Below are positions 8,394 through 17,253 of a stretch of DNA of 64,000 nt, piece after piece. A program made the position numbers and the translations under genes. The number at the start of each line of letters is the position of its first letter. Within the stretch, counting starts at the first letter, position 1. The notes under the pieces were generated by a model that searched no databases, was not told the DNA's origin, and worked only from the letters and a program-made list of their open reading frames with translations. The stretch comes from an uncultured Tenacibaculum sp. (GTDB taxonomy: Bacteria > Bacteroidota > Bacteroidia > Flavobacteriales > Flavobacteriaceae), in assembly GCF_947494125.1 (NCBI RefSeq), contig NZ_CANLTU010000001.1:682001-746000 (forward strand). Direction: 5' to 3'.

Positions 8394-8966
8394 ATGAAAG
8401 AATTACTATTAGACATACATAAATGTAAAATATGTGAGAGTTTTTTAGAGCCAAGACCTGTTGTATTTGCAAATGAATCTTCAAAAATTATTATTATAGG
8501 ACAAGCACCAGGAACAAAAGTTCATAAATCTGGAATACCTTGGGATGATGCAAGTGGGAAGCAATTAAGAAAATGGCTAGGAGTTACAAACGAACAATTT
8601 TATAATGTTGAGAATTTTGGAATTATACCCATGGGGTTTTGTTATCCAGGAAAAGGAAAGTCGGGAGATTTACCACCAAGAAAAGAATGTGCTCCTGAAT
8701 GGCATCAATTGTTGTTAGACAAAATGCCCAATGTAGAGCTGGTATTATTAATTGGAATGTATGCGCAAAAATATTATTTAAAGGAGAAAGCAAAAAAAAC
8801 GTTAACAGAAACAGTAAACTATTATGAAGAATATTTACCTAAGTATTTTGCATTACCACATCCATCTCCAAGAAATAGATTTTGGTTAACTAAAAACCTT
8901 TGGTTCGAAAAAGATATACTGCCACAATTAAAAAGAAAAGTAACACAGATAATATCGAGTAGCTAA
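8394..8966 (+). CDS. Uracil-DNA glycosylase family protein, probable Fe-S type
   Basis: This 190-residue member of the uracil-DNA glycosylase superfamily would remove uracil or another damaged base in base-excision repair. Motif A is GQAPG (36-40), followed by SGIPWDDASG, and the C-terminal motif is HPSPRN (156-161). Cysteines at 11, 14, 83 and 99 (C-x2-C, then two with 15 residues between) match the [4Fe-4S] spacing of thermophile-type family 4 enzymes. The GQAPG active-site loop deviates from the family 4 GEAPG/GEGPG type, so subfamily and substrate are uncertain. It stands alone, following a terminator. Confidence 0.85.
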   Translation: MKELLLDIHKCKICESFLEPRPVVFANESSKIIIIGQAPGTKVHKSGIPWDDASGKQLRKWLGVTNEQFYNVENFGIIPMGFCYPGKGKSGDLPPRKECAPEWHQLLLDKMPNVELVLLIGMYAQKYYLKEKAKKTLTETVNYYEEYLPKYFALPHPSPRNRFWLTKNLWFEKDILPQLKRKVTQIISSS

Positions 8967-8979
8967 GTTGATAAATTTG

Positions 8980-8987
8980 TACTTTTG
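8980..8987 (+). promoter_or_regulatory. Predicted -7 box upstream of hflX
   Basis: TACTTTTG matches TAnnTTTG and ends 6 nt before the ATG at 8994. If used, the mRNA would be leaderless or nearly so. No TTG stands at the expected -33 distance. Confidence 0.4.
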
Positions 8988-8993
8988 TACTCT

Positions 8994-10193
8994 ATGATAG
9001 AAACACGTGAAGCCATATCTGAAAAAGCGGTTTTAATAGGTATTATAACCCAACATCAAAACGAAAAGCAATCAGAGGAATATTTAGATGAATTAGATTT
9101 TTTAACTTTAACGGCTGGAGGTATAGCAGTTAAACGTTTTGTGCAAAAATTAGAAAAGCCAAATCCTAAAACTTTTTTAGGAACGGGAAAGCTAGAGGAA
9201 GTAAAAGCATATATTGAGTCACATAATATTGGAACAGCAATCTTTGATGATGAATTATCACCTGCGCAATTAAGAAATATAGAAAATTTTCTGGATTGTA
9301 AAATATTAGATAGAACAAATTTAATTCTAGATATTTTTGCAAATAGAGCCCAAACTAGTTCAGCAAAAGCTCAAGTAGAACTTGCTCAATACCAATACTT
9401 GTTACCACGATTAACTAGATTATGGACTCACCTTGATAAACAAAAAGGAGGTATAGGGATGCGTGGACCTGGAGAAACAGAGATTGAAACAGATCGTCGT
9501 ATTATTCGAGATAAAATAACATTGTTAAAGAAAAAGCTTATAACTGTAGATAAGCAAATGGCAGTGCAAAGAAAGAATAGAGGTAAAATGGTGCGTGTTG
9601 CTCTAGTTGGTTATACAAATGTTGGAAAATCGACTTTAATGAATGTAGTGAGTAAAAGTGAAGTCTTTGCTGAAGATAAGTTATTTGCTACACTAGATAC
9701 TACAGTTAGAAAAGTAGTTATAAAAAACATTCCTTTTTTAATGACAGATACAGTTGGGTTTATTAGAAAATTACCAACTCAATTAGTAGAATCATTTAAG
9801 TCAACATTAGACGAAGTTAGAGAGGCAGATTTATTATTGCATATAGTAGATATTTCTCACCCCAATTTTGAAGACCACATAGCTTCTGTAAATAAAATAT
9901 TAGATGAAATAAAATGTGCTCATAAACCAGTAGTGATGGTTTTTAATAAAATTGATGCATATAGTCACGATGTTATTGAAGAAGATGATTTGATAACAGA
10001 GAAAACGAAAGCTCATTACACTCTTTCAGATTGGGAAAGAACATGGATGAAAGATTTAGAAAAAGAGAGCATTTTTATTTCAGCATTAAATAAAGATAAT
10101 TTAGAAAATTTTAAAGAAAAGGTGTATGAGGTAGTGAAAAGGATTCATATTCAACGTTTTCCTTATAATGACTTCTTATACCAAGAATACTAG
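8994..10193 (+). CDS. hflX: Ribosome-associated GTPase HflX
   Basis: HflX binds the 50S subunit and splits stalled or hibernating ribosomes. The protein has the N-terminal HflX domain (TFLGTGKLEEV, FDDELSPAQLRN, CKILDRTNLILDIFANRAQ), the glycine-rich linker GGIGMRGPGETEIETDRR, and the GTPase motifs G1 GYTNVGKST, G3 DTVGFI and G4 FNKID. The frame also opens at a TTG at 8985, but the ATG at 8994 is preferred because a -7 promoter box overlaps the TTG. The 399 residues fit the family. It is followed by a terminator. Confidence 0.95.
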   Translation: MIETREAISEKAVLIGIITQHQNEKQSEEYLDELDFLTLTAGGIAVKRFVQKLEKPNPKTFLGTGKLEEVKAYIESHNIGTAIFDDELSPAQLRNIENFLDCKILDRTNLILDIFANRAQTSSAKAQVELAQYQYLLPRLTRLWTHLDKQKGGIGMRGPGETEIETDRRIIRDKITLLKKKLITVDKQMAVQRKNRGKMVRVALVGYTNVGKSTLMNVVSKSEVFAEDKLFATLDTTVRKVVIKNIPFLMTDTVGFIRKLPTQLVESFKSTLDEVREADLLLHIVDISHPNFEDHIASVNKILDEIKCAHKPVVMVFNKIDAYSHDVIEEDDLITEKTKAHYTLSDWERTWMKDLEKESIFISALNKDNLENFKEKVYEVVKRIHIQRFPYNDFLYQEY

Positions 10194-10550
10194 AAATTTA
10201 ACATAAAATGTTAAAATAGTAATGTAAAAAGAACTTAAATATTTTGATGTTTAAGTTCTTTTTTGTTATATTTAGATTCCCTTAATAAATAAAGTACATA
10301 TTTTTTAAGTAGTTATAAATCAGTTTTTTTAACCATTTTAACCCCCTGGAAATGAGAAATAACACACTTACCCAAAATAGAATATTAAACCATTTTGCTT
10401 GGTTATCTTTTTCAAATCAAAAATCAACTATAATTATTTAGTTAATTTTTTAATCACTTAGCTTATAAAATTTAAAAGATTATTAAACTAATAGATTTTC
10501 TCTATTGTTTAAAAACTCATCCCTTTATAAGTTAGTTTAAATTAATTTTG
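10194..10550. other. Intergenic stretch after hflX
   Basis: 357 bases hold the hflX terminator at the start and then very AT-rich DNA. A TAATTTTG match (10543-10550) touches the next ATG and is probably chance. I see no further gene or repeat. Confidence 0.6.
10229..10264 (+). terminator. Terminator of hflX
   Basis: The 11-bp stem AAGAACTTAAA / TTTAAGTTCTT (10229-10239 with 10250-10260) runs into a T-tract, 35 nt after the hflX stop. Confidence 0.85.
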
Positions 10551-11237
10551 ATGAAAAATATAATCATACTAATATTAGTGTTCTTTACAGCTACACAAAT
10601 TTTCTCCCAAGAAGTTTGTGTAACTAAAGGCGAGTTGATAATTGATGTCAATGAGCTTAATAAATGTGAAGTAGTTAAAGAGGTTGATGTTAATAAAAAA
10701 CCTAATCAGAAAGATATAATAATATCGAGTAAAAGATATTTTAAAAAGCGAACATATTTAAGTAAAGCTGTTTTATTGGCTACAAACTTAAAAACAAATA
10801 GCGTTAAAGATGTTAAAGTTAAAAATGATTTAATAACGCAGCCTTTATTAGTGGTTGAAAAAGTAAGAAAAAAAGAAACAAGTGTTTCTTTTGACAGTGT
10901 AGAAAAAATACCAATGTTTAAAAATTGCTCAGATACTACTTTAGATGAATTTGATTGTTTTAATCAAGAGATGCAAAAGCACATAACCGAAAATTTCAGA
11001 TATCCAGAAAAAGCCTTAGATAGAGGTATTGAAGGAAATTTAAATGTGAGTTTTATAATTGATTCATATGGAGAAATTAAAAATGTAAAGATAATTGGCG
11101 AAAATGTGCATAAAATTTTAAAGAAAGAAGCTGAAAGAATAGTAGCATTATTACCCGATTTTATACCAGGGAAACAGAATAATAAATCAATAGATGTATT
11201 ATATGAATTCCCTATAGTATTTAGTTTGGAAGAATAA
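10551..11237 (+). CDS. Secreted TonB C-terminal-domain protein (copy 1)
   Basis: A 228-residue protein beginning at ATG 10551 (a TTG directly before it is less likely). A signal peptide (ILILVFFTATQIFS, cleavage likely before QEV) is followed by a poorly conserved Lys-rich region. The C-terminal 95 residues form a TonB-like domain (FRYPEKALDRGIEGNLNVSF, VKIIG, LPDFIPGKQN). Four cysteines (VCVTKG, NKCEV, KNCSD, FDCFNQEM) are conserved in the paralogue at 11544. It lacks a retained membrane anchor and a Pro-rich spanning segment, so it is not a classical TonB. It may be periplasmic and act on the receptor encoded downstream. Confidence 0.8.
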   Translation: MKNIIILILVFFTATQIFSQEVCVTKGELIIDVNELNKCEVVKEVDVNKKPNQKDIIISSKRYFKKRTYLSKAVLLATNLKTNSVKDVKVKNDLITQPLLVVEKVRKKETSVSFDSVEKIPMFKNCSDTTLDEFDCFNQEMQKHITENFRYPEKALDRGIEGNLNVSFIIDSYGEIKNVKIIGENVHKILKKEAERIVALLPDFIPGKQNNKSIDVLYEFPIVFSLEE

Positions 11238-11311
11238 AAAAATCACATATAAAAAAATCACATATAAAAAAAGCCCATCTTAGATGGGCTTTTTTTATAT
11301 GTGATTTTTTT
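11236..11311 (+). terminator. Long nested hairpin terminator with a duplicated arm
   Basis: A 15-nt unit (AAAAAAATCACATAT) occurs twice in tandem (11236-11250, 11251-11265). The second copy plus the GC core GCCCAT...ATGGGC pairs with 11284-11311, giving a hairpin of roughly 28 bp ending in T-runs. The first copy could pair instead with the same right arm. It terminates the copy 1 TonB-domain gene. Confidence 0.8.
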
Positions 11312-11543
11312 ATTAAAAAGGTAAGTTTATTTTGTTTTTATTGGTTTTTTATGATTGTTTTTGATGTATTTAAAATGTTGTTTTTGTTATTTTGTAAAAA
11401 TGGTAAAAATGAAATTTAAGCAGGTGAAAAAGTAGGAATAAATATAAAATGTTTAGACATTTGCATGTTCTAAGGACTTATTTTATTCCCCCCTCTAAAA
11501 CAATCTTAGGTAAAGTTTAAATAATCCCTAATTACCCCAAAAT
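11312..11543. other. AT-rich intergenic stretch
   Basis: Together with the terminator, this gap between the two TonB-domain genes is 306 nt. It is AT-rich. No convincing promoter box or ORF was found, although copy 2 and the receptor presumably start transcription here because a terminator precedes them. Confidence 0.5.
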
Positions 11544-12287
11544 ATGAGAAATTTATTATTCTTAATATTTATTTCTTTTTTCTCTATGAGTTTAGTTGCT
11601 CAAAAAGAAGTATGTGAAACCCCTGAAGATTCTTTTGATGCTAATAGTATTACTAAATGTGTAATTAAAGATTCTAAGAATAAAAAGAATAAAAAATCTA
11701 GACAAATATCTGTAAAAGTTTCAGCTAATAGAAGATATCTTAAAAAAAGAGAGCTAGTAAAAAAGAAAGCTGTTTTAGGAGTTGGAAATCTAGAAACATC
11801 AGGATTAAAAAAAATAGAAAAAAAAGCGGAATTAGTTAAATCTATAGAAGTAGAAAAAACTCCTTCACATTTGAAATCTAGTATAGAATTTCTTAAAAAT
11901 AAAATGTCTGCAGAAGAAGTTAGAAAGGCTTCTAGATTTAGTTCAGTAGATAAAATTCCTTCATTTTCAGAATGTAATAATGTTAAGAATAGTGATAGAA
12001 TGGATTGTTTTAATTTAGAAATGGTAAAACATATTCAAAAGCACTTCCGTTATCCAGGAGAAGCAGTACGAAATTCAATTGAAGGAGAAGTTTGGGTTCG
12101 TTTTATTATTGATAAAGACGGAATTGTTAAAAATATAAAAACCTTAGGACCAAACAACGGAGAGCTTTTAAACGAAGAAGCTAAAAGAGTTGTTTCTAAA
12201 CTACCAGATTTTAAACCAGCTAAAAAGAATAATGAACCTGTTTCTGTGAAATATGGTTTCCCAATAAACTTCTCATTAGAAGAATAA
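11544..12287 (+). CDS. Secreted TonB C-terminal-domain protein (copy 2)
   Basis: A 247-residue paralogue of the preceding protein. It has a signal peptide (FLIFISFFSMSLVA, cut before QKE), the N-terminal Cys pair (EVCETPED, ITKCVI), a Lys-rich region with RRYLKKRELVKKKAVLG, a second Cys pair (SECNN, MDCFNLEM) and a TonB-type C-terminal domain (FRYPGEAVRNSIEGEVWVRF, LPDFKPAKKN). Both copies end in FSLEE. It lies 42 nt upstream of a TonB-dependent receptor, so co-expression and a functional link are likely. As in copy 1, no membrane anchor remains after signal cleavage. Confidence 0.82.
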   Translation: MRNLLFLIFISFFSMSLVAQKEVCETPEDSFDANSITKCVIKDSKNKKNKKSRQISVKVSANRRYLKKRELVKKKAVLGVGNLETSGLKKIEKKAELVKSIEVEKTPSHLKSSIEFLKNKMSAEEVRKASRFSSVDKIPSFSECNNVKNSDRMDCFNLEMVKHIQKHFRYPGEAVRNSIEGEVWVRFIIDKDGIVKNIKTLGPNNGELLNEEAKRVVSKLPDFKPAKKNNEPVSVKYGFPINFSLEE

Positions 12288-12329
12288 ACTTCAAGATTAC
12301 CCTTTATTATATAATTTAAAATTTAAAAA

Positions 12330-15101
12330 ATGTTTAAAAAGCAATTAGTGATGATTGCTTTTACAATGTGCATACTATCAAGTTATGCGCAAGTAAAAGT
12401 TAACGGATCAATTTATGACGAATATTTAGAGCCTTTTTATGGAGCTAAAGTATCAAGTAGTAAAAATTATACTTCGTCTAATGTTGATGGTGAGTTCTCT
12501 ATTAATGTTGAGAACAAATTACCACAAACTTTAATAATTTCAGCATTCGGTTATAAGACTGAAACGGTAATTATTAATTCGTTTGATGAAAAGATTAATG
12601 TAGTACTTAAAGAAAGTATATTATTAGATCAAGTGATTATTTCAGCATCTAGAACTCCTGAAAGAATTATAGAATCTCCTGTAACTATAGAACGTTTAGG
12701 TTTACGAGATATAAAAAGAAATACATCAAATTCTTTTTATGATGGATTAGTAAATTTAAAAGGAATTGAATCTAGAGAAATAAGTTACGGTTACAAGTCA
12801 ATAAACACAAGAGGTTTTTCTGATTTTAGTAACTCAAGATTTGTTCAATTAGTAGATGGAATGGATACTGCTGCACCAGCATTAAACTATAGTGCAGGAA
12901 ATACTTCTGGAGTATCGGAGTTAGATATTAAAAGTGTTGAAATATTACCAGGAGCATCTTCTGCTCTTTATGGAGCGAATGCATATAACGGTATAATGCT
13001 TTTAAATACTAAAAATCCATTTGATTTTACTGGGATTAGTTTTTTATTTAAAGGCGGTACTACTTCTCAAATAGCAGCAGGAGATAATGCTTTTTACGAT
13101 GCTACAGCACGTATGGCTTATAAGTTTAGTAATTATTTTGCAGCTAAAGTTAATTTCTCATATTACGAAGCTGAAGAATGGCATGCTACAGATATAAGAA
13201 ATAAAGAGATTGATTCAAATGAAGTGATCGATGGTACTGTGAATTCAGTTAGAAGTTACGATGGGATAAATACCTATGGAGATGAAGTATTTGCTGAATT
13301 ATCTGGTTACAACCCATTCTTGCCACCAACTCAACAAATAACACCAGGAACAGTAACAAGAAGGACGGGATATTTAGAAAGCGAGCTTTTAAAAGATTAT
13401 AAAAGTAAAAATTTAAAGTTTTCAACGTCTTTACACTATAGACCATTTGCTAATGAATCATTAGAAATTAAGTTAGCAACAAGATTAGCAATGGGAAATA
13501 ATATTTTCCAAGGAACATCAAGATTTGCTCAACGTAATTATTATATAGGTCAATCTAAATTAGAGATAAAAGGTGATAACTTTTTTGTTAGAGGATATTA
13601 TACTAGAAATGATGCAGGTGATAGTTATGATTTAGCAAGAACAGGGTATGCACTTAATGAAGCATCAACACCTTTTGGAACTTGGCTTAATGATTATGTT
13701 GCTGCATCTTATTTAAGTGCTTTTACTTTAGAAGAGGCAAGAAATTATGCAGATAGAAATAGATTACAACCAGGTACAGTAGCTTTTAATAATGAATTTG
13801 ATAAAATTACTTCTAAACTCGTAACTGAGGGCGGTAGTAAAATTTATGATAAAAGTTCGTACTCTCATTTAGATGGTAATTATAACTTTAAAAACTTAGT
13901 AAATAACTGGGCAGATATTCAAGTAGGAGGTTCATACAGAGAATACAATCCAGATTCTAAAGGAACTATATTTAATGATGGAGTAAAGGAAATTAGAGTT
14001 GAAGAGTATGGTTTTTATTCACAAATTCAAAAAAAGTTCTTAGAAGATAGATTAAAGATAACAGGGTCATTACGTTATGACAAAGCGCAAAATTTTAAAG
14101 CTAACTATTCACCTAGATTTGCTGTGAATTATGCTTTAGGGAATGATAAAGATCATATAATAAGAGCTTCATATCAAACAGGTTTTAGAAATCCAACGAT
14201 TCAAGAGCAATATATGTTTTCAAGATCAGCTGTTAAAACCAATGTTGGTTCTACACGAGATAATTTAGATAGAATAGAACTTGAAAATTCTAATTTCTTC
14301 CCAGGTTTTGGTACAATAATAACAACTACTTCTGGAGATGATATAATTAACAATGCTGTGTTAACAAGGTCGGTATACGATCCTAGTTATTCTGGAGATG
14401 CATATGTGAAATCTACTTATAAAGAAGTTCAACCAGAGGAAGTAAAAACAATAGAATTAGGATATAGAAGTATTTTACGTTTAAATAATAATACTAATTT
14501 AGATCTTGATGTTAATGCTTTTTATAGCAAACACAGAGACTTTGTTTTTTTCCAAGATGTTGTAGTTCCTAATTATGGAAACGTAATAGCTACTGGACAA
14601 TTAGATACTGATGCTAATTTAGCTTTCACTCAAGGGCATGTTCGTGAATTTAATTTAATTACGAATAGTAAATCAAAAGTTGATTCTTATGGTTTTGGTA
14701 TTGGTATGCACACTAAGTTTTTTAAAGATTTTGATTTTGGTATTAACTATAACTTTATTGATTACACAATGGAAGATTTAGATTTTGGTTTGTTTGATCC
14801 TAATTTTAACACCCCAAAGCATAGTGCTAAAATTCAAGTAGGAAATCATAAATTATTCAAAAACTTTGGATTTAATATAAATGCGAGATGGTCTGATAAA
14901 TATAGATGGGTTTCTCCATTTGTTAAAGGAGACGTTGCTGCAAGAACAGTTATTGATGCTCAATTAAACTATCAAGTACCAAGTATTAAATCGAGATTTA
15001 AAATTGGAGGAACTAATTTATTCGGGAAAGAATATTACATAGCTCCAGGTACAGGAAGTATTGGAAAGCTTTATTATTTATCTTGGACAATTAACAATTA
15101 G
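12330..15101 (+). CDS. TonB-dependent outer-membrane receptor with CarboxypepD-like domain
   Basis: A 923-residue outer-membrane receptor for energised uptake; the substrate is unknown. The order is a signal peptide (MIAFTMCILSSYA), a carboxypeptidase-regulatory-like domain (about 24-95), a TonB-box-like region (LLDQVIISASRTPERI), a plug domain (KGIESREISYG, VDGMDTAAPALNY, VEILPGASSALYGANAYNG) and a long beta-barrel ending in YYLSWTINN. There is no adjacent SusD partner, so it resembles siderophore, vitamin or metal receptors rather than glycan SusC proteins. The preceding secreted TonB-domain genes suggest a dedicated energising or accessory system. Confidence 0.9.
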   Translation: MFKKQLVMIAFTMCILSSYAQVKVNGSIYDEYLEPFYGAKVSSSKNYTSSNVDGEFSINVENKLPQTLIISAFGYKTETVIINSFDEKINVVLKESILLDQVIISASRTPERIIESPVTIERLGLRDIKRNTSNSFYDGLVNLKGIESREISYGYKSINTRGFSDFSNSRFVQLVDGMDTAAPALNYSAGNTSGVSELDIKSVEILPGASSALYGANAYNGIMLLNTKNPFDFTGISFLFKGGTTSQIAAGDNAFYDATARMAYKFSNYFAAKVNFSYYEAEEWHATDIRNKEIDSNEVIDGTVNSVRSYDGINTYGDEVFAELSGYNPFLPPTQQITPGTVTRRTGYLESELLKDYKSKNLKFSTSLHYRPFANESLEIKLATRLAMGNNIFQGTSRFAQRNYYIGQSKLEIKGDNFFVRGYYTRNDAGDSYDLARTGYALNEASTPFGTWLNDYVAASYLSAFTLEEARNYADRNRLQPGTVAFNNEFDKITSKLVTEGGSKIYDKSSYSHLDGNYNFKNLVNNWADIQVGGSYREYNPDSKGTIFNDGVKEIRVEEYGFYSQIQKKFLEDRLKITGSLRYDKAQNFKANYSPRFAVNYALGNDKDHIIRASYQTGFRNPTIQEQYMFSRSAVKTNVGSTRDNLDRIELENSNFFPGFGTIITTTSGDDIINNAVLTRSVYDPSYSGDAYVKSTYKEVQPEEVKTIELGYRSILRLNNNTNLDLDVNAFYSKHRDFVFFQDVVVPNYGNVIATGQLDTDANLAFTQGHVREFNLITNSKSKVDSYGFGIGMHTKFFKDFDFGINYNFIDYTMEDLDFGLFDPNFNTPKHSAKIQVGNHKLFKNFGFNINARWSDKYRWVSPFVKGDVAARTVIDAQLNYQVPSIKSRFKIGGTNLFGKEYYIAPGTGSIGKLYYLSWTINN

Positions 15102-15120
15102 AGAAATAAGTAATAATATA

Positions 15121-15154
15121 AAAAAAGGAGCAACTATATAGTTGCTCCTTTTTT
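15121..15154. terminator. Bidirectional terminator between convergent genes
   Basis: AAAAAAGGAGCAAC - 6-nt loop - GTTGCTCCTTTTTT works in both directions, serving the receptor (plus) and the transporter gene at 15165 (minus). Confidence 0.9.
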
Positions 15155-15164
15155 AGTTTAAAAA

Positions 15165-16241
15165 TTATTGATTCTCTTTATCATCAATAATACCTAGTCT
15201 TTTTGCACGTTGTTCCCAGCTTTTTCTTGCCATACTTTGTAAATCTGCAACATTATCGCTTTCATCCATTATTTCATAGCCTAGTAAGGTTTCAATAACA
15301 TCTTCTTGAGTTACTAAACCACTAACAGTACCATATTCATCAACAACAAGTGCTAAATGTTCTCTTTGCTCTATTAGCTTTTCAAATAAGTTAGGAATAG
15401 ATAAGTCTCTATTCGCTATAATAATGTCTCTTCTAATCGATTTTAAGGTTTCTCCACCTTTTTTATCAATCATAGCAAGTAACAATTGATCTTTTAAAAT
15501 ATAACCTGTAATATTATCTGAGTTCTCTGCATAAACAGGGATTCTTGAAAAACGTAATAGTTTATTGTCTTCAAAAAAAGATTGAATTGTTTGATTCTCA
15601 TTGGCAGTTACAATAACAGTACGAGGAGTCATAATATGCTTTGCTTGAACATCTTTAAAGTTTAGCATGTTTTTGATTACTTTGCTTTCACTTTCATGGA
15701 AAACACCTTCTTGTTCAGCAATGTCAGTCATAGCAGAAAAATCTTCTCTACTTAAGATACTTTCACCATGTCCACCTTTAGCTCCAATTAATTTGGTAGT
15801 TAATTGTAGAATCCATAAAACACCAGTCCATTTTAAAGGAAAGATCATTATTTTTAGGGCTTTTGTAGTAAAATTAGCAAGTTGTTTCCAATAAGTAGCA
15901 CCTATGGTTTTTGGAATTATTTCTGATGCAACTAGAATTAAAATAGTCATTATAGCAGAAACAATAAATACGCCATATCCATCGTCATTAAATATTTTTT
16001 TAGCTTCAGTACCAACCAAAATGGCTCCAACAGTATGAGCTAAAGTATTTAAAGTAAGAATTGCAATTAAGGGTTTGTCAACATCTTTTTTTAAGGCTTC
16101 AAGTTCATCAGCATATGTTTTACCTTCTTTCTTTTTTACATTAACAAATGTTGGGGTAACACTTAATAAAACAGCTTCTAGAATAGAGCATAGAAAAGAA
16201 AAGAATATAGATATTGTTGCGTAGGTTATTAATAATGTCAT
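15165..16241 (-). CDS. CNNM/CorC-type (DUF21 + CBS) membrane protein
   Basis: A 358-residue member of the 'hemolysin-related' family, whose better-studied relatives are linked to Mg2+ or Co2+ transport. The N-terminal CNNM/DUF21 domain has about four membrane segments (residues 1-150, with LIAILTLNTLAHTVGAILVG and SEIIPKTIGATYW). A pair of CBS domains follows (HIMTPRTVIVTA; LALVVDEYGTVSGLVTQEDV). The protein stops shortly after the CBS pair and has no C-terminal CorC/HlyC ion-binding domain. Ion specificity and direction cannot be read from the sequence. It is a single gene flanked by terminators. Confidence 0.88.
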   Translation of the reverse strand: MTLLITYATISIFFSFLCSILEAVLLSVTPTFVNVKKKEGKTYADELEALKKDVDKPLIAILTLNTLAHTVGAILVGTEAKKIFNDDGYGVFIVSAIMTILILVASEIIPKTIGATYWKQLANFTTKALKIMIFPLKWTGVLWILQLTTKLIGAKGGHGESILSREDFSAMTDIAEQEGVFHESESKVIKNMLNFKDVQAKHIMTPRTVIVTANENQTIQSFFEDNKLLRFSRIPVYAENSDNITGYILKDQLLLAMIDKKGGETLKSIRRDIIIANRDLSIPNLFEKLIEQREHLALVVDEYGTVSGLVTQEDVIETLLGYEIMDESDNVADLQSMARKSWEQRAKRLGIIDDKENQ

Positions 16242-16277
16242 TCTTTTTAAATTTTTACGCTAAAATACGGAAAAAAG

Positions 16278-16305
16278 AAACCTCAAAGGTTTCCCTCTGA
16301 GGTTT
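16278..16305 (-). terminator. Terminator after the first DUF3078 gene
   Basis: AAACCTCA / TGAGGTTT (16278-16285 with 16298-16305) is followed on the minus strand by TCTTTTTT, which fits termination of the minus-strand gene ending at 16331. Confidence 0.75.
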
Positions 16306-16330
16306 AGTTTATATTATTGATAAGTATTAC

Positions 16331-17170
16331 TTAGAAACCATAGTTTATACCTAAACCAAATACTTCTCTTGTTTGAAACCCTCTAAAAGCATTATCATCA
16401 TAAATAGTTTGCATTGAAAGATTTGCAGATAAATATTTATTTACTTTCATAACAACATTTACCGTATAATCTAGATCAACATTCTGGAAATCTTCTAAGT
16501 AATTACTATATAAATTTAAAATATTTTCAACAGAAACATTTTCCATAATATCAAATTTATAATATGCGTTAACAGCTGCTCCCAATTCATAACGAGTAGA
16601 CTCTCCTTGCGCAACACCGAAAGCTGGACCTAAATCAGTTAAATGACTATGAACCACTATTAATTTTGAAGTAGCAGGAGCTAAGTTTACTTTTAAGTTA
16701 TCAGATTTTTTCCATAACATACCAGGTCCAAATTGGAAATAAGCTGGTGAGAAAAAATGAGATGTCTGATTTCCATTTGCATAAGTGGAAGACATCTGAG
16801 TTTTAAAATTTAAGAAAGCAGAATAGTACCAGTAACCTGAAGCTTTTTTACCAACTAAAGAGTTTAACTCTAAACGATCATCAGTTTTTTGTAAATCTTG
16901 ACCTCTTAATTTAGTTAAACCATAAGAAGCTATTATTTTATTATCCCAAGCCCAATCTCCTTTTACATAGTTAAAGTCATAGTTTAAGCCTAAGGTTCCT
17001 GAAATATTGTTCGTACCACCAGCTAACCAGTTATTAAATGCAGATTGATTGAATAAAAAAGAGATATTTCCACTTTTTTTCCATCCTTCTTTAGGTTCTT
17101 CTTTTTTTTCTTCCTGAGCATTAACTGTTAATGCTCCAAATAATACAGCAATAGCTAATAATTTTTTCAT
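16331..17170 (-). CDS. DUF3078 family outer-membrane protein (copy 1)
   Basis: A 279-residue protein with a Sec signal peptide (LLAIAVLFGALTVNA, cut before QEE). The body alternates aromatic and polar residues as in beta-barrels. It carries DUF3078 hallmarks: NISFLFNQSAFNNWLAGGTN near the N-terminus, NYDFNY, DDRLELNSLVGKKASGYWYYS, and PAYFQFGPGMLWKKSDNLKVNLAPATSKL split over the middle. It ends VFGLGINYGF, a typical barrel-terminal aromatic. The family is common in Bacteroidetes and has no assigned function. Its paralogue lies directly upstream. Confidence 0.88.
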   Translation of the reverse strand: MKKLLAIAVLFGALTVNAQEEKKEEPKEGWKKSGNISFLFNQSAFNNWLAGGTNNISGTLGLNYDFNYVKGDWAWDNKIIASYGLTKLRGQDLQKTDDRLELNSLVGKKASGYWYYSAFLNFKTQMSSTYANGNQTSHFFSPAYFQFGPGMLWKKSDNLKVNLAPATSKLIVVHSHLTDLGPAFGVAQGESTRYELGAAVNAYYKFDIMENVSVENILNLYSNYLEDFQNVDLDYTVNVVMKVNKYLSANLSMQTIYDDNAFRGFQTREVFGLGINYGF

Positions 17171-17234
17171 CGATTTATTTTTTAATATTTAAGTTCCTTT
17201 TTAGTGTAAAATTACACCATTCACTTACTTTAGA

Positions 17235-17242
17235 CAAAGGTA
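17235..17242 (-). promoter_or_regulatory. Predicted -7 box for the first DUF3078 gene
   Basis: CAAAGGTA on the plus strand reads TACCTTTG on the minus strand. It lies about 65 nt upstream of the start at 17170, between the two DUF3078 genes, which suggests independent transcription. Confidence 0.5.
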
Positions 17243-17253
17243 TTTAATAAAAG

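Noticed and set aside
10543..10550. TAATTTTG as promoter of the first TonB-domain gene
   Set aside because: It directly abuts the ATG, leaving no room for a transcription start before the codon; probably chance in AT-rich DNA.
12330..15101. SusC-type glycan transporter
   Set aside because: No SusD gene lies downstream and the gene is followed by a terminator, so it is called only a TonB-dependent receptor.
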